Shown here: one piece after another, positions 45,097 to 57,000 of the stretch
How the letters are laid out: every line of letters begins with the position of its first letter
How positions within the stretch are numbered: position 1 is the first letter of the stretch
DNA from: Edaphochlamys debaryana
Taxonomy: Eukaryota > Chlorophyta > Chlorophyceae > Chlamydomonadales
Direction of reading: 5' to 3'
NCBI GenBank assembly: GCA_016858145.1
Contig: JAEHOE010000150.1
Coordinates: forward strand, 239,181 to 303,180
Length of the DNA stretch: 64,000 bases
Translations under genes and position numbers: made by a program
The notes under the pieces: generated by a model
Told to the model about the DNA's origin: nothing
The model's database searches: none
The model's input: only the letters and a program-made list of their open reading frames with translations

Positions 45097-48000
45097 TCAA
45101 GAGCCACGTGAGTAGGCCACAGAGCTGACGGAGCAGCCCTGTGAGGGGGGGGGGGGAGGGAAGGGGGGGGGGGCGGCAGCGGGCAAGAGGGGCAGGAGGT
45201 TGGCGGGCGCTAGGGCGGATGCGGGTCATGGCGTGTCCACCCCAATCCCCCCCCACCCCAGGGTGCTGTCCTCTTCAGTCCCTCTCCTCGCTACCTTCCT
45301 CCGGCCGCGCCCCTTTCCCGCCCCTAACTCCACCCGCTTCCTCCTTGCTGTTTGCGCCCGCCTCCGGCGATACCCCCCACCCCAGACGCACCCCTCCAAC
45401 CCGCCAGTCCCCACGCCCACACGCCCAGGCGCCCGCCCGCACCTGCTGGCCGCTGGCCGCGAAGGCGTATACGCAGCGGCCCCCGGTGCCCCCGCCCCCG
45501 CACAGCGCCGCTAGGGAGGGGCAGCGGCTGCCGGGCAGGAAGCGGAGCACCAGCTGGGGGGGGGGGGGGATGAAGGGGGGGGGGCAGGTTCAGAGGATAG
45601 GAAGGGAGTGTGCGATATGACATGGTTCACCTACCGCTTTCACCTGCCGCCCCCCCCTTCTCCACCCCACCCCACCCCATCATCCCCCTCCTCGCACCTT
45701 GTTCCCCTCCTTGGCCGCCTGCTGACCGCTCAGCACCAGCCCCGGAATCACCAGCGCGCTGCAGCCGCCGGAGGCGGCGGCGACGGAGGCGTTGGAGGCG
45801 GAGGCGGTGGGGCGAGCGGCGGCTGTGGCGTTGGCGGCGGTCAGTGGGGAGGCCCCGAGGGGGCCCCGCGCCCCGTGGGAGAGGTAGCGCGCCACCACTG
45901 GGGCGGGGGACTGCGGGGGAAGGAGGGCACGGGGCCAGGAGGCAGGCGTGTCGGTGCGTGGTACCGCCGTACAGCATATGGTTACTGCAGGTGCAGGTAC
46001 GTCAGCATGCAGCCTTACGTACCTCCTCCTCCGCCTCCGCCAGGAGCAGGCCCGCGGTGACGGGGGTGCGGCCGCAGGCGGGGTCGGCCAGCATCTTGGG
46101 GGGGGGGGGGAAGAGGGAGAGGAGATGAGAGGAAGGGGTGGGGCCGGGGCGGGGGGCAACGAGGCAACAGAGGGTAGGTGGAGTGGGAGTGTGTGATTAA
46201 CCCTATGAACGAATTAACCATACGAACCCTAACCCTCAAAGTGCGGACTAAGGTCGGACAACTGGCTCGGCTCCCCGCCGTGCTGGCCAGTGGCCGCTGC
46301 TTCTCTCGCGCACGCTCTCTCCTCTCCCTCCCCTCCTCGTCCCGCCCAGACCGCCCCTAGGCTCCGCCCTCCCCCCACCGCCCCCACCGTGAAGGATGCG
46401 GAAACGGCAGCTTCCGCGGCCCCGGCCCCGGCCCCCAGGGGCACCGCCGGGATGTCGAAGAAAACCTGATAGGGGGGAGTGTGGGGGTGAGGAGGGGAGA
46501 GGGAGAGGACGGGGGGGGGGGGGGTCAGGGGTCATGTCCTCCCTAAGCAAACCGCCCGCCCCTCCCCTCCACACCCCCCCCCCCCAGCCCTTTCCAAGAG
46601 CCACGTGCGCACCTCGTGCCAACCGTCCACGGGGGACTCCTCCCACTGGGTACCGCTGGCGAGGGCGAGCGCGTACGGCAGCAGTACGGCTGCCGTACCT
46701 GCGCCGCCGGCCTGCTGCTCGGGCGGGGGCGGGCCGTGCGCGGGGCAGGACCCAAACAGGGGCCGACACGTGTCGATCCACGCCGCCACCCGCGGGGTCA
46801 GGGGCGCCCCGACGTTGGCATCAGAAGGTAGCGGCGGCGGCGGCGGCGACGGCAGCGACGGCGGCCGGTCCTCCGAGTTCAGGCGCTGGCTCTTGGGGGA
46901 AGGCGGCGGCCGGCGGCGGCCGGCCCAGGGCGGCGGCGGGTGCGACGGTTCGTCTTCCTGGGACTCGTCAGTGGGCCAAACTGGCGGCGACGGCGGCGGT
47001 GACGGCAGGAGATCAGGCGGCGGGCGGCGGCGGCCGCCACGACCTGGCGGCGGCGGCAGCTCATCAGCCACCGGAGCGCCATCGGGCGGTGAGAGGGTGG
47101 TTGGTGCAGACGGCGGGGGGCGGCGGCGGCCCGCCCTAGGTGGCGGCAGCTCCGTGGGAGTGGCTGGCGGCGGTGGGGCTAATGGTGCGTCCGCTGACGG
47201 CGGCGGGAGCGGCAGCGGCGGCGGCGGGCGGCGGCGGCCGGCCCTGACCGGCGGCGGCGGCCATTGCGGCGCTGTCGGAGGCAAGCCGACGTCAGGAGAC
47301 GCCGCCGACGGCAAAGGAGGCGACGACGGCGGCGGCGGCCGGCGACGGCCGGCCCTGGGCGGCGGCGGTGTGGCATGGGCTGCTGGCGACGCTGGGCTCT
47401 CCTCTTGGGGCGGCGGCTGGGTGGGGGGACGGCGGCGGCGGCCGCCCTTGGGTTGGGGCGGCGGCGCCGCCGGTGCGTCTCGGCCCAGGGAGGCCTCCGC
47501 TGGCGGCGGCGGCGGCGGCGGCGGCAGGGAGCAGGAGGGCGTGGCGGCGCGTATGGCCGCCGCCAGGGCCTCGGGCGCGGCCTCGAGTAGGGCCAGGGAG
47601 GTCAGCCGCAGCGTGGGGCCTTCGGGGAACGGGGAGGGGGGCGGGACGAAGGGGGGTGTTGGAAGGTGGCCTCGTACTTGCAGCGCCTCGGCGACCACAT
47701 CTCCTTTCCCTCCCCTTCCGCCCCCCCTTCCGTTCCCACACCCACCTGCCGCCAGGGGCAGCTCCACCACCAGTGCCGCCCCCGACCCCGCCGCCAGCAC
47801 CACCCCCTCCGCGGCGGGGGAGGCGCAGGCGATGCCGGGCAGGGGGGTACCCAGGGGGGTGCCGCCAGGGCCCTGGAGGGCCCCCAGGTCCAGGCCGGGT
47901 GCCCCCGGGCGGGGGGACACTGCGTCGGTGAAGGCCTGGGTGCGGGGCTGCAGGTAGGCGCCCGTGGAGGGGTCGACCTGGGGGGTGGGGGGTGCGGGAG

Positions 48001-51000
48001 GATGAGAGGGGGTCAGAGAAGCGCACCGCAGCTTGAGGGAGGCCCTCGGCCCCGTCTCCCCTTGACCCGTCACAGAACCCTCGAAGCCCCGCCAGTTCAT
48101 CAGTATTGCCCTTCCACTCCTCAAACGCTTGCCGGCCGATCCCCTCGCGTGACACGCACCAGGGCACAGCGCACGCGGGACCCCCCGTTGAGGGCTGCGA
48201 GGTAAGGTGGAGGGAGGGGGCGAGGGCATTGATGGGGCTGAGCAGCGTCGCCCCACTGCCGTACTCGCATCGGGAGAGAGCACCCCAGCACACGCCGCCT
48301 CCAGCTAGCCCTCCGTTCCAAGGGCGTAGGGCACGCCCTCCCCCCTCCCCCCTCCCCCCTCCCCCCCCCCCCCCCCCCCCCTCCCCCCTCCCCCCTCCCC
48401 CCTCCCCCCTCCCCCCTCCCCCCTCCCCCCTCCCCCCTCCCCCCTCCCCCCTCCCCCCTCCCTTACACCCCACCCCCACCCGTGAGCAGAGCCACGGAGG
48501 AGCCCGAGTCGGGCCCCAGCACCACAGTAACGGAGGCTGAGGCGGCCCGGGCCCCGGGGGTGGAGCGGGACCACTCCACCAGCGCCTAGGGGGGGGGGCG
48601 GGTGGAGGCGGGGCGGACAAGGTAAGGGACAAAACTTGGAGTGGGTGTGATGCCCCGGCCGTCACGAGGTACTTGTGTGCTGGGTGTGACAAGGGGGGTG
48701 GAGGGGGAGGGCGCTAACTTGGTGCTGGGTTGAGCATCGCCCCTCCCACCAAGCTTCCGCCCATGCCCCTTTGCCAAGGCAGGACCCCTTCACCGCCCTT
48801 CCCCTCCCCTTCCTTGTCCTCCCCTCCCTTCCAGATCCGGATCCGGATCCGCATCACCTGCAGGGCGGTCTTGTCCTTTGCCTCCACCAGGACCTGAGGG
48901 GGGGGAAGGGGGGTAGGGGCGAGGGGCGAGTGCAGGGAGTCAAGCAGCGGAGGGAGGGGGGGGGGGGGTTCCCGCCTTGTCGCCTCCCACCCCTTGTCCC
49001 TTGAGCCCCTCGCCCCAAACCCCACCCCCATCCGCCCCCCCACCTGCAGCGCTGTGTCCGGCAGGAGGAAGGCCGAGGCCTCTGGCGGCAGCGACCGCAC
49101 CCCGGTAGCCTGGGGGGGGGGCGGGGGTGAGTTGTGGGGGTTGGGGTTCTCCGAGGGCTGACTCTGAGAAGGGAGGGGGTCGTCAGGCAACATGCGGGGC
49201 TGTGTCAATTCGCTAGTCGCCCCGTAATGCCCGAGTGGCATCCCCCGTCCCCAGCCGTACCCGCGGGAAGCGGTCGCGCAGGAACGCGGCAACGGCGCCC
49301 CCCTCGGCCTCGGCCTCGGCCTCTGGCAGCAGGATGCTGGAGAGGCCTGGGGTTGGAGGAACAAGGATGAGCGGGAAGGAAGGGAGGGGGAAGCGGACGG
49401 GTGAAGGAGAGGCTCCCCAGACCCAAGTCCTCCCTCCGCCCTTCACCTCCTCACCCCACCCCACCCTGCCGTACACCCATGCCGTACTCACATGGGCTGT
49501 AGCCGTACACCACCTCCGGGGCGTACCGCGGCACGGGGGGCCAGGGCGGCGGCTGGCCGGGGGCGCCGGGTGGGTCCGCGGGAGAGGGAGGCGGCGGCGG
49601 GGGCCTGGCCCCCCCCGTCCACTGGGAGGCCCCCCCGCACTCCGCCCCCGCCCCCGCCCCCGCCTCCGCTCCCCCCCCGGGCAGCCCCCGCACCAGCGCC
49701 GCCCGCACGTCGTCCGGGTGGGAGGCCAGCAGCGACCGGGGGATGAGGCGGAGCAGGCCGCCTGGGGGGAAGGGGGGGGGGGTTCGGGACCGATGACTGG
49801 GACGAGGCCGCAGCTTGGACGGGGCCCCTCACCACACACCCATATACTCGTAAAGCAAGCACCCACATCGGCCCCCGTCATTCCCATCACCTTGGGGCTC
49901 ATCATGCCCCCCCCCCCACCTGTCGCCCAGGGCCGCAGCTCCACGATGACGGGCAGGCGGCGGCCCGCGTTCTCCCGCCCGGGGAGGACCAGGAGGGCGG
50001 GGGCGGAGAGGGCGGCGGGGCCGGGGGCGCAGGCGAGGGCCTGGGCGGGGCCGCTCGCTGGGGGAAAGGGGAGGGGGAGAGGAGGGTAGGGGTTGAGGGT
50101 GTGCACAGGAGGCGAGACGGGGGTCGGGGGGATGGGGAAGGCCCACCTGAGGCCTGGAGCCAAGGCCCGTCAGTGGTCAGTCCCCTTGAAAGATCCATAC
50201 TAAGAGAAAACCCCTCGCCCCCAAACACAGCCTTTCCCACAGCCGTCCCACACACACCCCGGCCCCCCCCCCCCACCCCGCACACGCACCCGGCAGCAGC
50301 GTGAGCCCCGCCCCCACCGCGGGCGCCACACTCCCGTTCCAGGAGGGGGCGGGTAGCTGCCCCGAGGACAGCAGGTGGCCCGAGGCAACGTCAATCTGTG
50401 TGTGGGGGGGGGGATAAGAGGAGGGAAGGGAAGGGATGGAGACTAGGATCTGATGGACGCATGGAGCGAGTGCCCTCAAACGGAGTGGATGGACGCTGCC
50501 CTAACGCTCCGCCCTCCCCCTCCTTGCTACCCGCCAAGCCCAGCAAACACCTCAGCCCCCCCCCCTCCCACTCCCACCCGCACCCACCAGGCCGCAGTTG
50601 GCCGCGCCGTTGCCCGTGAGCGCCCGCAGCAGCTGCCCCGCCCTCGCCGCCAGCGCCTCGGACAGAAACACCGTGGTCGCCGTGTCGTCCACCCCCCCGC
50701 TGCCGCTGCCCCCTCTAGGCCGCCTCCGCAGGCGGCGCACCAGCGCCGGCCCCGCCGCTGGGTCCGCCAGCAGCCGCTCCAGGGCCTCATCGCTCAGGAG
50801 GAGGCCGGGCGCGTCGGCGGGGAAGGCGGGGTCGCGGTCACCGCCACCGCCGCCGCTGCTGAGGTTGCTGAGGTTGCTGCTGGAGTGGTAGGGTCGGAGG
50901 CCGGGGAAGGCGGCCAGGGCGAATCGCTCGATGAGGTAGGGGCCGGGGGCGAGGGGGGAGGCGGAGGGGTGGGGCGGGGCGACGGGGGAGGAGGGGGCGA

Positions 51001-54000
51001 CGGGGGGCTGCGGGGGGGAGAGGGAGGGCTGGCGGCGGCCGGCGCTGGCGGCGGCGCGGGGCGGCGGCGACGGTGCGGACGGCGGCGCGCCTGGGGCCGG
51101 CGGCGGCGGGGGCGGCGGCGGCGGCGACCAGGAGAAGTCTGCCCCTGACGCCGCCAGCCGCCTCCCCCGCCCCTGCCCTTGCCCCTGCCCCTCTTGGTCG
51201 TTTTCGTCGTTGGCGGCGGCTGCGCTTAACATGTCGCCGGCGGCGGCGGCGGCGGCGCTGCGGCGGCGCGCCAGGCCCAGGCGGTCCAGTGGGGCCCCGA
51301 GCAGGCCCACGCCCGTGCAGGGGTCCAGGGAGGCGGCCCAGGCGGCGCTCGGCGGCGGCGCTGGCGGCGCTGGCGGCGGCGCGGCGCAGGCCGCCGTCAG
51401 GCCCGAGGTGACGGCGGCGGCGGCGGCGCCGGGGGCGACGAAGAGCAGGGCGAGGGATATGAGGCGCAGGGAGCCGCCTGCGAGGGGGGGGGCGGGGGCA
51501 GCAGGGGCAGTATGTGTGAGGGGCTGCTTGCGTCGTAGCCAGGGAAACAGGGGGAGGGAGAAGCATGTGGACTGTTGGCTGTGGTGGACGGTCACCATCC
51601 GAAAGTGTTGAGGGATCAGCGAGCGTTCATGCCTGATGCTCCTACCCCCATCCCAGCCGCCCAGCCGCCCCGCTCTCACCGTTGGGGGTGGGTATGCTCA
51701 CGGCCAGGGGCCGCAGCGCCCCCCCTCCCCCCCCTGCTGCCGGTGCCGCCAGCGCCAGCGCCCTCGCCCCCGCCAGCCCCGGCTCGCAGGCCAGGTGGTC
51801 CACGGCGGCGGCGTCGGGGACCAGGGGGGCGCCGGGGGCGGCGGGCAGGGGGCTGGGGGGCGGGGGGGAGGCGGACGAGGGGTCGACCTGCGCATGGGGT
51901 GACGGGGAGGGGGGCGAGGTGAGCTGGAGGTTGGAGGTTGGAGGCTGAATGGGGTTGGACCTCTCCCCTTCCCCGCAGCAGCCGCTCCCCGCACCGATCC
52001 CAGTCTGACACTAAGCCGCTCCCCCCCCCACCCCTCAGCCCCCCCCCCCACCAGGCGGCACGCGGTGGCGCTGCCGGTCACCTCCGCCAGCAGCGCCGCC
52101 ACCCGCCGCGCGCCCAGGCCGGGGGTCAGCAGGATGGTCACGGCCGCGGGGGGGGGCGGGGGGGAGCCGGAGCCGGATCCGGGGGTGGGGCGCGTGTCGA
52201 TGAGAGCCGAGCCCAGGGCGTCGAGGAGGAGGGCGGCGGCGGAGGCCTGCGGGAGGGGGGGCGCGGGTGTGTGAAGGGGTGCTCGTGTGTGCATGACGAT
52301 GAGCGGGTCAGTGCACATTTGCAGAGAGGAGAGTCAGGAAGAGGTGTGTGTTTCATCTGGGGGGGAGGGCTGGGGGTCCAAACCGTTGGAATTGGGGAAG
52401 GGTAGGGCGAGAGGAAAGAGGAGGGAATGAGCGTCGCCAGGGATCATCACGCAACAAGGTGAGGCTGCGCTTTGGTGTCCCCGCCTCGCACTACTCGCAC
52501 AGCCCCCACACAGGGGCATGTGCACATGGCTTCCCCATCCCCCAGTACCTCCCACAAGTAAACACCTGGGCTCCCACAAGTAAACACCATACGGAATGTC
52601 GGGCATAAGTCCCCATCCCCCCCCCCCCCCACCACCACCACACCCACACACCCACCTGGGCGGCGGCACGGGCGGCGGCGGCGGCGGTTGCTGCGGGGTC
52701 GGCGGCGCGGCTGGTGGCGTGCCCCAGCGCCGCCCACAGCGCGTCCGTGAGGAGGTAGGCGGCGGGGGCGGGGGGCAGGGCGGAGACGTTGGAGGCCTGG
52801 GGGCGGGGGGGGTAGGTGGGAGGGCAGCGGGAGGGGGAGGGGGTTGCAAAAGGAGGGTCCAGGGGATGGCGAGGTACCAGATGCGAGCGGGGATTCCGTC
52901 CAAGCCCGATCGCTACAAATAGCAGGGGCGGGTGCAGAGCCAGGCGCCCTCCGGTCCGTGTTTGCCCTTGTGCATGGGTTGGGGACGGGAAGCAAGCGAA
53001 ATGGCTCCCCCCCCACCTGGGGGAAGTATGCGGCGCCGAAGGCCGTCAGCAGTGAGTCCTCGCCCGCGCCCCGCAGCAGCATCAGGCCTGCACGGGCAGG
53101 GGCAAGGGCGGAGGTAGGGGCGGGTGGGGGAGGGGCGGGGAGAGGGGAGGGGACGTTACCGGTAGCGTAAGTAGCAGTGGTGCTTGGTTGGTCAAGGCCA
53201 CACTTGGCCTGTCATTCCCCCCATTCATTCCCTGGTATGCACTCCTCATTCCCCCCATTCTGTTCCCTTCCACCACTCCCCGCCCACCGCCGCCGCTGGA
53301 TCCGCATGTGGACTGCATGTGGATGATTGTTGCATCTCCGGATCTTGGTTCCAGCGGATCCATGGGATTCGTGGACGGGGGGACGTCGGGGGCATCTGGC
53401 GGCGGGGAGGCGGGCGGAGGCGGTGGAGGAGGCGGTGGAGGCAGGGCGAGGTCCAGCGAAGGGGGCGGCGGGGGCGGGGGCGGGGGCGGCCACCGGAAAA
53501 AGACCGCAGCGGGGGGCAGGGGGAATGGAGGGGGGTCAGGGACGGAAGGTGGCGGGGGCGGCAGAAGCTGAGGCGGCAGCGGGCCGAAGACCGGGGCCCG
53601 CGGGGGTGTGGTAGGCGGGGGCATGGCGGGAGGAGGAGGTGGGGTAGCGGGGGGAGGCCGGCGAGGGGGCCGCGGCGAACGCGGGGGGCCCAAGGGCGGG
53701 ATTGATGGACTAAGGGCTGGGGACTCCGGGACCGGCGGGGGCAGGGCAGGAGGTGAGGAGGGCGGCGGGAAGAGCGGGGGCTGTGGCGATGGAGGGATGG
53801 AAGGCGGCGGGTTCCGCGGAGGCCTGGGCGGGAACCGACGTGGAGGCTCAGGGGAGGGCGGCAGGTAGGGTGGCTGGAGCGGTGATGGGGGAGGCACGGG
53901 GGGAGGAGGGGGTGGCGGGGCTGGGGGTGTGGGCGGGACCGGTGGGGGGAGATGGATGCTGGCTCCCGGTAGTGCCCGCTCAATGGCTTCGATAGACGGT

Positions 54001-57000
54001 GGGGGGACAGGTTGGCCTCGGTCGTTCAGGCCGGGCCATTGAACCATGAACTCGACCTCCAAACGTTTGAAGTCGACCGTAGCGTGGGAGGCTGCGGCTG
54101 CCGTTGAGCGGAGAAGGGCGCGGCGCAATAAATCCGACCGTGAGACCAACACACGCACCCCGTCCAGCGTGTATGCCGAAACAATGACATCCTCGAAACC
54201 AATGTCGAGGGCTTCACTAACATTTGACTGCAGCTCCGCCAAGACAAGCGGTACCTTGGAGACGGTGTCAGCTGTCAAGTCAAACACGGCCACGTATGTG
54301 TAAGCTGATAATGTCATGAACGGAGCGCGGGGCGGACGGGGATAGGGAGGAGGAAAGAAAGGCGGCGGCGTGCCGGGAGGAGGAGGCGGCGGGAGGCCGG
54401 GCGGCGGCGGAGGCGGGGCATCCGGAGGCGGAGGCGGCGGCGTGCCGGGAGGAGGAGGCGGCGGGAGGCCGGGCGGCGGCGGAGGCGGGGCATCCGGAGG
54501 CGGGGGCGGCGGCGTGCCGGGAGGAAGAGGCGGCGGGAGGCCGGGCGGCGGCGGAGGCGGGGCATCCGGAGGCGGGGGCGGCGGCGTGCCGGGAGCAGGA
54601 GGCGGGGGCGTTTTAGGAGGCGGCGGCGGCGGCGGCGTGTTCGGCGGCGGCGGGGTAGGAGTGTTGGGCGGAGGCGGCGGGGGAGTGTTCGGAGGACGAG
54701 GCGGGGGCGTGTTAGGTGGCGGCGGCGGCGGCGTGTTCGGCGGCGGTGGGGGAGGAGTGTTGGGCGGCGGCGGCGGGGGAGTGTTCGAAGGAGGAGGCGG
54801 GGGCGCGTTCGGAGGCGGCGGCGGCGGCGTGTTCGGCGGCGGCGGGGGAGGGGTGTTGGGCGGAGGCGGCGGGGGAGTGTTCGGAGGAGGAGGCGGGGGC
54901 GTGTTAGGAGGCGGCGGCGGCGGCGTGTTCGGCGGCGGCGGGGGAGGAGTGTTGGGCGGAGGCGGCGGGGGAGTGTTCGGAGGAGGATGCGGGGGCGTGT
55001 TAGGAGGCGGCGGCGGCGGCGTGTTCGGCGGCGGCGGGGGAGGAGTGTTGGGCGGAGGCGGCGGGGGAGTGTTCGGAGGAGGATGCGGGGGCGTGTTAGG
55101 AGGCGGCGGCGGCGGCGTGTTCGGCGGCGGCGGCGGAGGAGTGTTGGGCGGCGGCGGCGGGGGAGTGTTCGGAGGAGGAGGCGGGGGCGTGTTCGGAGGC
55201 GGCGGCGGCGGCGTGTTCGGCGGCGGTGGGGGAGGGGTGTTGGGCGGAGGCGGCGGGGGAGTGTTCGGAGGAGGAGGCGGGGGCGTGTTCGGCGGCGCGG
55301 CGGCGGCGTGTTCGGCGGCGGCGGGGGAGGGGTGTTGGGCGGAGGCGGCGGGGGAGTGTTCGGAGGAGGAGGCGGGGGCGTGTTCGGAGGCGGCGGCGGC
55401 GGCGTGTTCGGCGGCGGCGGGGGAGGAGTGTTGGGCGGAGGCGGCGGGGGAGTGTTCGGACGAGGGGGCGGGGGCGTGTTAGGAGGCGGCGGCGGCGGCG
55501 TGTTCGGCGGCGGTGGGGGAGGAGTGTTGGGGCGGAGGCGGCGGGGGAGTGTTCGGACGAGGAGGCGGGGGCGTGTTCGGCGGCGGCGGGCGGCGGCGGG
55601 TTCGGCGGCGGCGGGGGAGGAGTGTTGGGCGGAGGCGGGCGGGGGAGTGTTCGGAGGAGGATGCTGGGGCGTGTTCGGGGGCGGCGGCGGCGGCGTGTTC
55701 GGCGGCGGCGGCGGAGGAGTGTTGGGCGGCGGCGGCGGGGGAGTGTTCGGAGGAGGATCGGGGGCGTGTTAGGGAGGCGGCGGCGGCGGCGTGTTTCGGC
55801 GGCGGCGGCGGAGGAGTGTTGGGCGGCGGCGGCGGGGGAGTGTTCGGAGGAGGAGGCGGGGGCGTGTTCGGGAGGCGGCGGCGGCGGGCGTGTTCGGCGG
55901 CGGTGGGGGAGGGGTGTTGGGCGGAGGCGGCGGGGGAGTGTTCGGAGGAGGAGGCGGGGGCGTGTTCGGCGGCGGCGGCGGCGGCGTGTTCGGCGGCGGC
56001 GGGGAGGGAGGTGTTGGGGCGGAGGCGGCGGGGGAGTGTTCGGAGGAGGAGGCGGGGGCGTGTTCGGAGGCGGCGGCGGCGGCGTGTTCGGCGGCGGCGG
56101 GGAGGAGTGTTGGGCGGAGGCGGCGGGGGAGTGTTCGACGAGGGGGCGGGGGCGTGTTAGGAGGCGGCGGCGGCGGCGTGTCGGCGGCGGTGGGGGAGGA
56201 GTGTTGGGCGGAGGCGGCGGGGGAGTGTTCGGACGAGGAGGCGGGGGCGTGTTAGGAGGCGGCGGCGGCGGCGTGTTCGGCGGCGGTGGGGGAGGAGTGT
56301 TGGGCGGAAGGCGGCGGGGGGAGTGTTCGAGGAGGAGGCGGGGGCGTGTTCGGAGGCGGCGGCGGCGGCGTGTTCGGCGGCGGTGGGGGAGGAGTGTTGG
56401 GCGGCGGCGGCGGGGGAGTGTTCGGAGGAGGAGGCGGGGGGCGTGTTAGGAGGCGGCGGCGGCGGCGTGTTCGGCGGCGGCGGGGGAGGAGTGTTGGGCG
56501 GAGGCGGCGGGGGAGTGTTCGGAGGAGGAGGCGGGGGGGCGTGTTAGGAGGCGGCGGCGGCGGCGTGTTCGGCGGCGGCGGGGGAGGGGTGTTGGGCGGC
56601 GGCGGCGGGGGAGTGTTCGAGGAGCAGGCGGGGGCGGCGGCGTGCCGGGAGGAGGAGGCGGCGGGAGGCCGGGCGGCGGCGGAGGCGGGGCATCCGGAGG
56701 CGGGGGCGGCGGCGTGCCGGGAGGAGGAAGCGGGGGCGTTTTAGGAGGCGGCGGCGGCGGCGGCGGCGTGTTCGGGCGGCGGCGGGGGAGGAGTGTTGGG
56801 CGGAGGCGGCGGGGGGCGTGTTCGGAGGAGGCGGGGGGCGTGTTAGGAGGCGGGGCGGCGGCGGCGGTGTTCGGCGGCGGCGGCGGAGGAGTGTTGGGCG
56901 GCGGCGGCGGGGGAGTGTTCGGAGGAGGAGGCGGGGGCGTGTTCGGAGGCGGCGGCGGCGGCGTGTTCGCGCGGCGGCGGGGGAGGAGTGTTGGGCGAGG

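Noticed and set aside
46222..46236. Telomere-like aaccctaaccctc
   Set aside because: Only two units, inside an intron of a continuous gene; not a telomere or convincing interstitial telomeric repeat.
48838..48856. atccggatccggatccgcat repeat as a site-specific element
   Set aside because: Three short units beside a donor site; too small to interpret.
45097..54317. Calling the ECM gene a pherophorin
   Set aside because: Polyproline spacers fit, but the typical pherophorin Cys-rich globular domains were not recognised, so only a general wall-protein call is made.
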